DNA of 64,000 nt, taken from positions 51,134,501-51,198,500 of the forward strand of contig CM053158.1 in the NCBI GenBank assembly GCA_028571685.1, in the 5' to 3' direction. Under the pieces are notes generated by a model. That model saw nothing but the letters and a program-made list of their open reading frames with translations. It had not been told where the DNA came from and ran no database searches. This document shows positions 53,191 to 63,625 of the stretch, in pieces. The position numbers and the translations under genes are program-made. Position 1 is the stretch's first letter, and every line of letters begins with the position of its first letter. The stretch is from Heterohyrax brucei (lineage: Eukaryota > Chordata > Mammalia > Hyracoidea > Procaviidae).

Positions 53191-53425
53191 TTGTTAGCTG
53201 CCATTTATTTAGCCGCACTATGTGGCAACCACATTCATACTGGAACAAAACGCTGCCCAGTCTTACACCATCGCCATGCTCAGTTGCGGATCCCTGGGAT
53301 TTTCATTGGCTCTGTCTTAGCCCAGAAGCTCAGTGGAAATCTGTCCAGCATCATATAGCAACATACAAGCCTCCTCTGATAGACAGACGGTAGCTGTGCT
53401 TGAGGTGTACTGGCCAAGAATACTG
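53191..53425 (-). mobile_element. Long AfroSINE, antisense
   Basis: 'ttgttagctgccatttattt', 'ttttcattggctctgtctta', 'cagcatcatatagcaacata', 'gaggtgtactggccaagaat'. Head truncated. Confidence 0.8.
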
Positions 53426-53560
53426 TTAAGACTGCTTCATCATTTCTACTTCTTACCCTGAAAGAGGAAGCTGGTGGGTTCTGATGATCGTTCACGCCAG
53501 GAGCACACCAAATCAAGAGTGTAGAGTGGATTGGTTTGATATTCCCGACTTGGTGGGGGA

Positions 53561-53728
53561 CAAAAACCAAAACCAAACCCATTGCCATTGAGTTAATTCT
53601 GACTCACAGTGACCCTATAAAGACAGAGTAGAACTGCCCCCATAAGATAGCCATACAGCAGCTAGTGAATGCAGACTGTTGAACTTTTGGTTAGCAGCCA
53701 AGCTCTTAACTACTATGCTACTCCTGAG
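53561..53728 (-). mobile_element. Short AfroSINE, antisense
   Basis: 'accaaacccattgccattga' to 'taactactatgctactcctg'. Confidence 0.87.
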
Positions 53729-55708
53729 CTGGAAATACCAGTTCCATCTAGGTCCTAGTGGAGGGTTCCTCCTAGGTCATGTGTCCTCTTTAGGTATCTA
53801 CAACTCACTCCACATTCTGGGAGACTGAATATCACAGGATCTTAAGTAGTCAGATGAGAGACTGAGCAAATTTCCTGGGCACTGGAAAGTGGCAGTCCTT
53901 CTGTATGATTGGCTGGCAACTTGTCCATTAGTGTTTCCCAACAGATGGCCATGGAGGGACAACTGGGCACAGACTGGGCTCCGTGCGGCTTCCTGGCACT
54001 GGACTGCATGGCAGTACTCCCAGAGGCCTGGAGTCTTGGTCCCACATAGCTCCTTTCTTCACAGTCCCTCTTCTCCCCCAGGCATGGAGCCTTTTAATTT
54101 ATCTGGGACTGGGGGGAAATAATGTGTTCCACAAGTGCACCTGCTAATATTCTTGCCTTATATCTATACTAGTGACTTGAGTTCTATTTATTTATTTATT
54201 TCCATTCAGTAGTTAAGAATTTGCTTTGTTTTCAGATACCCTAGCAACTTCCCCCACCCCAAACAGTGGGTGAGTTGTTCTAGCATCTGGGCTAGAGAGA
54301 AAGACCCCTGGTCTAGGGACCGCTCCTCAGACTTTCAAGGGCCTTCTACTCTCCCGAGAGATCTTGCTCAACTGCAGCTTCTGATTTAATAAGTTTCAGA
54401 AAGATCTGAAAAACTCTATGTTTTTACTAATCTCTTAGAACATGCAACGCTGATGGAGCAAGGAGCTCTCCTTGAGTGGCAAGGTACTGATAGAAATACA
54501 TCAAGTCCTAGGAAAAGACCAGAGAAGAACAGAGTAGGCATATCACTTGATATATCAAACCATTCTTGCACCACACACAGGCTTGGGTTCTAGGAACAAG
54601 TCTGAGAGAAGAGAGAGAGAGACAGAGAGACACAGAGAGAGAGAGGTGGAACCAACTGGTCTACTCTGCATTTGCTTCAAACTGAGGTTGAAAACCAGAT
54701 AGTGATGAGTTTGTTGTCAGTGTCTGTTTTCACAGCCTGGGGTGGTCAGAGAGTCAAAGTAGGAAGAGACACTGAGGTATGATTGGAGCAGTGAAGTATT
54801 TTCTCAAAGCTCCCAGAGATTATCCTTCAGAGACAGGATGGGCACAGCCTGTGTTCCCCATGCTGAGCTTCTCTTCGGATTGAAAACAAATGCTGACCCT
54901 CATCTGTGTCCATCTGCCCACAGGCTGGAAAGCATTTTGCTTGCTCCTGCTGCTGCTGCTGCCTCTCACAGCTTCCCCAAATGCTTTGGGCTAATTGGAG
55001 CTGAGACAGGACGGCAGTCTTGGGCTTCAAGTAGCATTTTCCTCCTCCTCCTTGGCAAGGATCCAGAACCACGGGATCATTTCAGACCACAGAAGAGGGA
55101 GGCAAGAGGACCCTTGAGCTACTAGCATTCACAATTCAGAGCGTCTAGTGGCCTCAGACTCTGGGGCCAGTGGACGAACTGATGGCATCCTTCATAGGCT
55201 TTATGTTGTCCTTTATATTGTAAGGCAGGGAAGAAATGATAGCTCGGAATGGATTAGATGCTCAAGAGCTCTTATGGGCCACTTCTCCTTCCACTGGGAT
55301 CTTCAGTTCAAAGGCCCATGAGAGTCCTTGCTTGTTTCCTTTCAAGCTGAACTCCAGCCAGTCCTCTAAATTCCTCCAAGAAAAATGGAGTAGGACTTAG
55401 GAGAAGACTGTACCCACTCATATCTTGAATAAAGACCTCGGCTCACCTTCAAAGTGCAAGGTCAGAATTGAGGTATCGCTTGACTTTCCACATAATGACC
55501 TAGGGTCAAATATTGCAAGGCCAAATGCCTAACAGCCAGGCAGGAAATGTGAGTGAGGGAAGAGGGCCGGAAGTGAGCCAACAGGAAGGGCTTGAGTAAA
55601 GGGGGCTGCTTCTGCTGATTACCACCATCTGGGTTTGTGAGCCCAGTTTTCCCAGGACCTAGGTTTTGGGAGTGATTCTAGAAAGCTTTTTAAAACTAGC
55701 AACACAAT
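53729..55708. other. Longest mostly unique stretch, no gene recognised
   Basis: Only simple repeats recognised: (TTTA)n at 54190, (GA)n/(GACA) at 54606-54650, a short (CTG)5 at 54947. Frames at 54827-55125 run through the CTG tract and are not convincing. Candidate for conserved non-coding sequence or an unrecognised exon. Confidence 0.4.
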
Positions 55709-56715
55709 GTTGTTGTTGTTGTTGTTAGCTGCCATCAAGTCGAGTTGGTTCCAACTCTTAGAGACTCTGTGTCATGGGTTGAAATGTGTCCCCCTAAAAG
55801 TGTGTGTAGCCACTTGGCTAGGCCATGATTCCCAATATTTTATGATTGTCCTCCATTCTGCGATTTTCTTATGCTGTATATTAAAGAGGATTAGGTTGGA
55901 ACTGTAAATTCCTTCCCAAGGTCACTTCTCTGCTTCACTGTAAAGGGAGCCAGTGTGGCTGCACCACCTTTTATCCAAAAGAGATAAAAGGAAAGAGAAG
56001 CACGTGGAGAGTTGGGAACCTCACACCATCCGGACAGAGAATGTGTTCTTCAGCCTGGAGTTTCCTGTGCCAAGATGCTCCCTCATCCTCCAGAGGTGAC
56101 AAAGAGGAAAAGCCTTTCCCTGGAGCAGACACCCTGATTTGGGACTTGTAGCCTACTAGGCTGTGTAAGACTAAGCTTTTCTTTGATAAAGCCATCCACT
56201 TGTGGGATCTCTGTTAGAGCAGTACCAGACAACTAAAACACCCTATGTACAACAGAACAAAACACTGTTGCATTGTACTTCATCCTGCGCCATCCTCACA
56301 CTGGGGCTGCCACTGTGTCAATTCCTCTCATCGAGCAGCTTCCTGTCTTTCGCTAACCTGCTACTTTACCAAGCAGCATGTCCTTTTCCAGTGACTAGTC
56401 TCTCCTAAAAACGTATCCAAAGTATGTAAGACAAAGTCTTACTGTAACATTCTGGCTGTACTTCTTCCAAGACAGATTTGTTCATTCTTCTGGCAGCCCA
56501 TAGTATGTTCAATATTCTCTGCCAGTACTATAATTCAGAGGCAGCAATCCTGTTTTTGTCTTCCTTATTCATTGCCCAGCTTTTGTATGCATATGAGGTG
56601 ATTGAAACACCATCACTTGGGTCAAGCTTCCTTTAGTCTTCAAGGTGACATCTTTGCTTTTTAACACTTTCAAGAAATCTTTTACAGCAGATTTGCCCAA
56701 AGCATTATGACATTT
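55709..56715 (-). mobile_element. RTE LINE 3' end, antisense, split by LTR
   Basis: Begins with 'tgttgttgttgttgttagct' (reversed tail); after the LTR 'acaacagaacaaaacactgt', 'ctgtacttcttccaagacag', 'ctttagtcttcaaggtgaca' and 'acagcagatttgcccaaagc' follow the reversed RTE ORF C-terminus. 5' truncated. Confidence 0.85.
55770..56240 (+). mobile_element. MaLR-like solo LTR fossil, subtype A
   Basis: 'tgtcatgggttgaaatgtgt' to 'ccagacaactaaaaca', 471 bp. Subtype-A block 'gtgccaagatgctccctcat'. Inserted in the RTE, so the RTE copy predates it. Confidence 0.88.
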
Positions 56716-56815
56716 GCTGTTGATACCATAGGGTTTATAAGACGTGAACCGTGTTCCAGGAACTGTTCAAACACTTGATGTGTATTGCCTCATTTGAGCC
56801 ACCCTATAACCTTGT

Positions 56816-57476
56816 AGCAAACCCTGGTGATGTAGTGGTTAAGTGCTGTAGCTACTAACTGAGGGGACTCTGTCCCTGAAATTCAGGGAGATCATTAAGA
56901 GGATTCTGTCTTTCAGGGAGGTCATCTTATCTGATGATCAGAACTGCCATGAGCTGAAAACAGCCTGGTAGGCCCCACCCAGTATAACCATAAATAACTT
57001 TAAGCCTATCTTCCCCACCCTCCTAATTGAAAGCTCTTCCCTTATCAAAACCTTGACCATAAACAAACCTTAGCCCTTCCTTCTAATCAACACTTCTTCG
57101 TTATTCAGACCATAAGTCCCATAACTAGAATTTCTTGCAACTCCTCTTTCTTTCCTTATCAAACCCTAATCCCCCTCACCCCACACTACCTCACAGAAAC
57201 TAAAGCTATAAAAAACCTGCCCTACTAAGGAGGGGTGAGCTGAACCAAGTGGCTCAGACCCTACTCTCTTTCTCTTCCAATAAACCTCACTGGACTATTG
57301 GGCGGGTGTGTCTCTGCTTCTGTTTGAGGCCACCCTCTCCCCAGCACTAACCAGAAAGTCAGCAGTTCAAATCCGCCAGGTATTCTTTGGAAACTCTACA
57401 GCGTAGTTTCGCTTTGTCTGCAGGGTAGCTATGAGTCAGAATCAACTCGACAGCAGTGGATTTGGTTTTTTGGTTT
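56816..57476 (+). mobile_element. Short AfroSINE split by a solo LTR
   Basis: Head 'ccctggtgatgtagtggtta' ends at 56859; resumes at 57347 with 'ctaaccagaaagtcagcagt' and ends 'actcgacagcagtggattt'. TSD 'tataaccttgta'/'tataaccttata'. Confidence 0.9.
56860..57346 (+). mobile_element. Solo LTR fossil, gammaretrovirus-like (ERV1-type)
   Basis: 487 bp, TG...CA ends, exact TSD CTAAC (56855 and 57347). Visible parts: a 'ctataaaa' box near 57205, AATAAA at 57279 and a short R-U5 end. C-rich U3. Looks comparatively well preserved, with no internal region; solo by recombination. Family name not assigned. Confidence 0.87.
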
Positions 57477-57672
57477 TATAACCTTATAAGGAAGGTATTG
57501 CTATCATTCCTGTTTCACAGATGAAGAAACTGAGGTCTAAGGAGATGAAATAACTTGTCCACGCTCTTTCTACTAGGTAAGTGGCAGAGCTGGGATTTGA
57601 ATAGAGGCTCAAAATCCTGTGTTCCTGATCACTATGCTTTACTGCTGGCCAGAAAAGTGCTTATGCCTCCTG

Positions 57673-58483
57673 TTGTACTGGTTCTCTATTGCTGTGTAAC
57701 AACCTCACATTTAATGAATTACAGTGGTAGCGCTTTAGTAGCTTACCATTCAATAGGTTAAAAGCCCAGGTAGGCTCAGCTGGTGTCTCCACTTGGTCTC
57801 ACGAGGCCAGAATCAAGGTGCTGGCTAGACAGGCTCTTTTCTGGAGGCTCTGGGTAAGAATTCATTGTTCCACAAGCTGATCCAGCCTGTTGGCAGACCT
57901 CAGTCACTGTGGTTGAAGCCTGAGGTTCTTATTTCCCACCTGGCTGTCAGCCAAAGCTTGATCTCTGCTTTTTTAAGTTACTCTCTGGCCTTGTACTCTC
58001 CAAACCAGCAAAGTCATGCCAAATGCTTCTTTTGCTTTTACACATTGCCAGTGAGTCGATCGTGACTCACAGTGACCCCACATATTCCAGAGTAGAGTTG
58101 CACTTTATAGGGTTTTCTTGGCTATAATCTTTAAGGAAGCAGATCGCCAGGCCTTTCTCACACTAGGCTGCTGAGTAGGTTTGAGCTGCCAGCCTTTTGG
58201 TTAATAGTTGAGGGCAAACCACTTACTCCACCCAGGAATTTCTTCTTGTGTTTTTCCTGTCTTCTGGTTCTATCGCTGCTTCCAGTCAGAGAAAACACTC
58301 TGTACTTAGGGGATCACCTGAGTGGGTCAGACCCACCTGGAATATTTCCGTATCTGAAGGCCAACTGTTTGGGACTTCAGTTACTTTGCAGAGTCTCTTC
58401 ACAACAGTACCTAGATTCATGTTTGATCAAATCAGGGAGGACAGGAATCTTGGGGAGTCATATTTACAATTCTGCCTGCCACA
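57673..58483 (-). mobile_element. Ancient LTR-like repeat, antisense, split by SINE
   Basis: 'ggttctctattgctgtgtaa', 'ttttctggaggctctgggta', 'tcaaatcagggaggacagg', ending 'ttctgcctgccaca'. Common mammalian repeat, probably ERVL-type; subfamily unassigned. Confidence 0.55.
58038..58236 (-). mobile_element. AfroSINE variant, antisense
   Basis: 'cattgccagtgagtcgatcg', 'ggctataatctttaaggaag', 'cagatcgccaggcctttctc'. The extended-variant middle in reverse. Confidence 0.82.
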
Positions 58484-58557
58484 ATACTTAATTAAACAAA
58501 AAAAAGCTCTGGTTCAAGGTAAACAAGACATGTTGGACAGTAACTGGGGTTTTGTAT

Positions 58558-58815
58558 CTTTTGGTTCATTCTTTCATTTATGCACCAAATTGTTACCAAG
58601 CACCCTCTGGGTAGCTGGAGCCCTGGTAAGCATTTCAAATCTACCAGCTGCTCCTCGGGAACCCTATGGGACAGTTCTAACCCATCTTACAGGGTTGCTC
58701 TGAGTTGGAATTGACTCCATGGTAACAGGTTTTTCTAGGTGCCAGGCAGTGTGCTGGGTGCTCGGGGACAGCAGTAAGAAAGACAGACAAACTCCCTGCC
58801 CTTCACTTCCCAGGA
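58558..58815 (-). mobile_element. L2 LINE, antisense, split by SINE
   Basis: 'gttcattctttcatttatgc' before and 'gtgccaggcagtgtgctggg' plus 'tgctcggggacagcagtaag' after the SINE. Confidence 0.75.
58617..58734 (+). mobile_element. Short AfroSINE, head shortened
   Basis: 'ggagccctggtaagcatttc' skips the middle of the head; body 'ctgctcctcgggaaccctat' to 'gttggaattgactccatgg'. Confidence 0.82.
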
Positions 58816-59844
58816 AACCTGGGACTACGGCATCCTCAGAGTCTGCTCGGTGAAATGTCAGTCGCGATTCCTGGCCTCCATTCCTGTGACTCTGGTTGAG
58901 TATTTATTTGTCTTCAGTTACATGCCCCACAAACCCTGTTGATTTTTTCCCTCGTCCTGAATATTCATGACCACGAATTACTCAGATTCCCTAATCAGTC
59001 TCCCGTGTGAACTCCATTCAAACAAGACCCACATCTAATATCTCCGTTCTGATGTCTTGGCCAAAACAAACAGAATTAGGAACGAACAGGGTCCTGTGAG
59101 ATTCACAGTCCGATGAGACCACTGTGCCGACTGGACAAGCAGTGTAACCAGAGAATGACCAGAGAGAGGCTTGAGCTGGGAATGCAAGGAACGCCGAGTT
59201 TTGTGAGCTCCATGGTTTGAAAACTCAAGCATCCCCCTCTCACTCCTTGTACCCCCCAAAGGAGGGCATTTCCACCTCTGTTTGGGAGTTAAAATTCTGA
59301 GAACTGGAGATGTTAACCTGCTGCTGAAATATAATTATGCACAGCCGAGTGTTCTGATCTAATAGGCCCAGCTTACGGTTTCATATTCTCATTAGTTCAA
59401 TTTCATTAGTATTTACTGGGCTCCTTGCCTTAGATGCTTCGGGAATGTAAGCAGTTTTCTCCTCCCCGGCCCTCCTACCATTCTGAATACACATTCTGTC
59501 TATATTTAGCAAGGCCCAAATGGGTGTATTTCAAATGGTGTAACAGTGTGACAAACTCCCCTGAAGTGTGACATCCAGGAAGAAATACAGTATTGCTGGT
59601 GACCTAAGCAATTTGGCCCTCAGTTGAAATGAATACCCTTTTCCTTCAGGTTTCTCAGCACTGATGCCCGAAGGCTGGAACTACGACCCTTCAATGCGGT
59701 TGTACTTGACTGAGAATGACTTTCTCCTGATTCTGTGGAAAGTGTCACCAGGCTCCCTGAAGGGAACTCCCTTGGACCTCCAGCTTGACAGGAGGGCACA
59801 GGGCTTTTATTTGCATAAACATTTTATAGATACATTGAGAGAAT
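58816..59844. other. Unique DNA, no gene recognised
   Basis: Repeat-poor. The AT-rich 59330-59560 stretch resembles non-coding sequence under constraint by its mixed, non-repetitive composition, but that is an impression only. Confidence 0.35.
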
Positions 59845-59880
59845 AGGGACTCTATGAGTCAGAATCAACTCAAAGTCACT
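59845..59880 (+). mobile_element. AfroSINE/RTE 3' tail scrap
   Basis: 'gggactctatgagtcagaat' and 'caactcaaagtc' is the shared SINE/RTE terminus only. Confidence 0.65.
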
Positions 59881-59887
59881 GAGGCCC

Positions 59888-60075
59888 AGGCCTCAGCTCA
59901 CTAGGGCTGCCAGAACAAAACACCACAAAATGAGGGGCTTTCAAAAGCGTAACTTGGTTGTTTTGCAGTTCAGGAGGCTGGATCCTTGGGTTAAGGCCTG
60001 GGCCATGTTCATTTCTTCTGTGGTGGTCTTGACCCTTGGTTTACATCTTCCGCGAGCACGCTCTAGGGGACAATA
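59888..60075 (-). mobile_element. MLT1-type LTR fossil, antisense remnant
   Basis: 'cctcagctcactagggctgc', 'cagaacaaaacaccacaaa', 'ttgcagttcaggaggctgg' follow reversed MLT1-type ends. Confidence 0.6.
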
Positions 60076-60824
60076 CCATGGACCAGCGTTCACCTCCTTT
60101 CCCAGCCCAGACTGCAAGTTCAATGAGAGAGGGAGGGGAAATCTGCAATATATTTTTTATTTCAATATTAGCATTGAGGGGCTGGCTGGGAACAGAGAAA
60201 TGAGTTCTGAGCCTCTCCTGGGAGAGAGTGTTCATGGTTTTACTTTGTTTTAATTTTCTCTCCTGATGAAAAATTCGCCATGGTTAGAGAGGCACTGAAT
60301 AAACAGAACTGTGACTGATGTTTTCCAATTTCCTTAGCGGATTCCACAAATTTTTTAGAGTTCCATCAATATTTCAACAGCTTCACCATGCTACCCCCTC
60401 CGGGGGAAGTTGAGCTGGGATCTCAGGCCCCTGCCAGCTCCCCTTCCCCCACACCGCCAATGAGGAGCTTCTACCTAGGGATCCTGAGATTGGAGTTATT
60501 TTGCTAGGAAGGGTGGCCAATGGTGCTGTGCCCTCTCCATATGTCCTTGGCAGTCATCTCAGCTCGCAGAAGGCATGTAGCCTGCAGACTCTCTGCCTAC
60601 AGGCGTTTCTCTTCTTGGCCTCAGGATGAGCAGAGGGCTCAAGCTCAGCCCGCACCCCTCAGCCAGTGAGAAATGGACCAACAGCCCAGCCCAGTGCTCA
60701 CAGGGGAGATAACTCTGAGGCATCTTCTGCTGTGTCTCTCTGAAGTCTCCAACAAGACTCAGCTCCCATTGTCCTCCACGGTAACTTGCTTGATGTTGCA
60801 TCCTTTGGGCTTCTCTTCTCTGTG
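60076..60824. other. Mostly unique DNA
   Basis: No exon or RNA gene recognised. Confidence 0.35.
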
Positions 60825-60920
60825 TTAACATCCCTCACTTGTTCTTGCTCTTAAAGAACTTATTTGCATTCAGATCCTCATCTCAGGACTTGCTTTTGGG
60901 GAAACCCAAGCTAAGACACA
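60825..60920 (+). mobile_element. Ancient LTR-type repeat, 3' end
   Basis: 'cagatcctcatctcaggact' and 'tgcttttggggaaacccaag' plus 'ctaagaca', same ending as at 44.45 kb. Upstream extent unclear. Confidence 0.45.
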
Positions 60921-61687
60921 GTAAGGGATTCCAAGCCAGAGAAGGCTTCTGGGGAAATCCAAATTGAAAAGCAAGATTGAAAATCTAGTGAGGAGCCACA
61001 TCAATAACACTAGGGAGAGATGGCTCAGAACAGAGCCAACCAGAAACAGCAAACCAAATAAGCCTTGATATAGAGCACCAAGTGTTAACAAAACTAATGT
61101 ATACAACTGCTCCCATATTATAATAGGTTAGAGGGCACCTCTGAGAGAGAAGGCCCTGATTGCCTTTGTCCAACTCAGTCACGTCTAGTGAGCAGGCAAG
61201 GATGTTAGAGAGAGGAAATGGGCAGAGATTGGGGTATCCCGGCCTTGCTTGGATCAGAGCTGGTGTGTGTGTGTGTGCACGCTTCAGTGAGGATCTGATG
61301 TAGAACACAACAGTTACTCCAGGATGAGGCTAAGCCCCTCCTGGCTAGTCACAAATGGAGTAACATGGGCAATTAGCCCACCCTGGCAGCAAAGACAGAC
61401 ATGAGGTTTGAGAAGAGTTATTGGTAAGACTGTTTTACTCAGTGATGCTTAGTGTAGAATGTGGAAAGCCCCAGACCTTACTATCCCTTTCCTTCTGAGC
61501 CAGAATATTTCAAAATCATTGCCATGGGCTGAGGCTTATTCTTTCTCCTTTTACATATGCAACCTCTCCCATCATTTTGACCTAATTCTCTCTCTACCCT
61601 TCCTTTCTGCTTTTTTACTTAAAGATGGATCTGGGAGCAAGTAACATAAGGAAAGGCCTTTGGCACTCAAAACACTGACCCAGTACC
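60921..61687. other. Mostly unique DNA
   Basis: Short (TG)8 at 61264. No exon or RNA gene recognised. Confidence 0.35.
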
Positions 61688-61840
61688 AAAGGAAGCTCAC
61701 AAAATGCCAGGCTGAAGCTCAGAAAGGTTGACTAATTGGCTGATGTCACACAGCTAGTGTGGCCCATCTGCAATTTGACTTCAGGGCTGTTTGCCTGTGA
61801 AACCAGGCCCTTAACCACTCAGCTATACTGCCTCTTAGAA
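61688..61840 (-). mobile_element. MIR SINE, antisense
   Basis: 'gctgaagctcagaaaggttg', 'gatgtcacacagctagtgtg', 'ggcccttaaccactcagcta'. Confidence 0.82.
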
Positions 61841-61899
61841 GTTTATTTGACTGTAAGTGCAGCTATCCAAGGTAGAAAATAATGATTACTGACCTTGGG

Positions 61900-62085
61900 A
61901 TTTTAGGCATTCAGCTGCTAACTGAAATTTGGAGGTTCAAGTACATCTAGAGGCAACTTAGAAGAAAGACCTGGTGATCTACTTCTGAAAAATCAGTCAT
62001 TAAAATCCCTGTGGAGCACAGGTCTACTCTGACACAAATGAGGTCACTGTGAGTTGGAGTCAACTCAAAGACAACTGTTTTTTCT
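61900..62085 (+). mobile_element. AfroSINE, 'ctggtgatctacttc' variant
   Basis: 'gcattcagctgctaactgaa', 'gaaagacctggtgatctact', 'gtgagttggagtcaactcaa'. Confidence 0.82.
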
Positions 62086-62137
62086 GCTTATAAAGCCCTG
62101 TGTGTGTGAAGGTTCTTCATATACTCTGTTAAACTTG

Positions 62138-62324
62138 AAAAAAAAAAAAAAAACAAAAAAACAAAAAAACAAATCTGTTACTGTCAAGTTGATTCTGACT
62201 CTTTGTGACCCTTTAGGACAGAGTTGAACTGCCCTATAGTGTTTGCAAGGAGACCTGGTGGATTTGAACTCTTGATCTTTTGATTAGCACCTGTAGCTCT
62301 TAACCACTACATCACCAGGTTTCC
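62138..62324 (-). mobile_element. Short AfroSINE, antisense, long A-rich start
   Basis: A-run then repeated 'caaaaaaa' units, 'ctgtcaagttgattctgac' to 'ctacatcaccaggtttcc'. Confidence 0.87.
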
Positions 62325-62519
62325 ATATCCCCTGTTATCTAACAGGAAATGTAAAAGGAATGTCAATTTTTCCCCCTGGGAAGGAAAGATCTCCAAAAAA
62401 CTCAAGCATTTTTTTCATGCATTCTGATGTGTAATGTTACTCTCACCGTAACTCTGAAAGCGGCATAGAGCAAGAATTATTATAATACAGCACCAGAAGA
62501 ATGAACAAATAAGTCTTAG

Positions 62520-62767
62520 AGAAGTATAACTGCAATGCTTCTTAGAAGTAAGGATGGCAAGAATTCATCTTCCTTACTTTGGACACGCCAGCAGGAAAAA
62601 CCAATCACTACAGAACATCCATCAAACTTGATATAGTAGAGCCTCAGTGAAAATGAGGAGAATCCTCAGTGAGATGGATTGACACACTTGCTACAACAAT
62701 GGGCTGAAATGTACTGAAGATCACCAAGATGACGCAGGACTGACTGAGCAATGTTTTGTTCTACTAT
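62520..62767 (+). mobile_element. RTE LINE 3' end
   Basis: End of the RTE ORF: 'cttactttggacacgccagc', 'gagatggattgacacacttg', 'aagatgacgcaggactgact'. Immediately followed by the 5' end of another RTE copy in the same direction. Confidence 0.78.
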
Positions 62768-63194
62768 GTATAAAGTCTGCCAGTCACCTGTCAGTCTGTT
62801 TTACTGTGGCTTGTGTGTTGCTAATACTGGAAGCAATGCTACTGATATTTCAAATACCAGAAGGGTCACCCATGGTGGGTAGATTCTAGTGGAGCTTCTA
62901 GACTAGGACAGACTAGGAAGAAGGATCTGGTTGTCTACTTCTAAAATATTAAAAAATTGGTCAGAAGAAACCTTAAGAATAGTGGCAGAATATAGGCTGA
63001 TATAGCGCAGGAAAATGAACTCTTCAGGTTGGGAAGCACTCAAAATACAACAGGGAAAGTACTGCCTCAAAGTAGCATGGCATTTAATGCCACTTTTGGG
63101 AACTTCACTGATGACATGGTACAACTCAAATGAGAAGAGACAACTGCAGATGTCCAGTTGGTAATCAAAAGGTAGAACATACAAAGCATACCTG

Positions 63195-63625
63195 AAAAAA
63201 AAGCCTATTGCCTCTGTGTAGATTCATAGTGACCCTATAAGACTGTAGATGTGGACCTTGCCAGATGAAATAAGTAAGAATAAAATTGACTACATCTGTT
63301 GAAAGACACAATGGAGAAACTCAACATCATCCATTAGAACAAAGCCAACTGCAGAATAGATTATCAATTGCTCATAAGCAACTTTAAATGGAAGCTGAAG
63401 AAAATGAAAACAAGCTCACAAAAGCCAAAATATGACCTTGAGCATATCTCACCTGAATTTAGAGACTATCTGAAGAATGGTTTCAACACACTGAACCTAT
63501 AGTGACATTATAGGACAGAGTAGAATTGCCCCATAGGGTTTGGTTTCCAAGTAGTGGCTAGTAGATTCAAACTGCTAACATTTAGTTAACATTCAAGCTC
63601 TTAACCATGTGTCACCAGCACACTA
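63195..63625 (-). mobile_element. Short AfroSINE, antisense, split
   Basis: Piece 1 63195-63243 (A-run, 'cctattgcctctgtgtagat'); piece 2 63497-63625 ('ggacagagtagaattgcccc' to 'ccatgtgtcaccagca'). Inserted in the RTE ORF. Confidence 0.8.
63244..63496 (+). mobile_element. RTE ORF mid-segment inserted in a SINE
   Basis: 'gtggaccttgccagatgaaa', 'aaaattgactacatctgttg', 'ccaaaatatgaccttgagc', 'acctgaatttagagactatc': a later part of the RTE ORF than the flanking pieces. Bounded by 'tagtgaccctataagac' and 'tagtgacattataggac', apparently a TSD of the SINE sequence. No RTE 3' end. Confidence 0.72.

Larger units (their letters stand above)
56735..57660 (-). mobile_element. MIR SINE split by SINE and LTR
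   Basis: Left piece 'gttccaggaactgttcaaac' to 56815; right piece from 57477 'tgtttcacagatgaagaaac', 'gtggcagagctgggatttga'. Outermost of a three-layer nest. Confidence 0.8.

Noticed and set aside
52876-53358. 160-codon plus-strand frame
   Set aside because: Runs through the GGAT/GGAC array and a reversed long AfroSINE.
54838-55125. 95-codon frame with poly-Ala from (CTG/GCT)n
   Set aside because: Short triplet tract in unique DNA without any recognised domain or exon signals.
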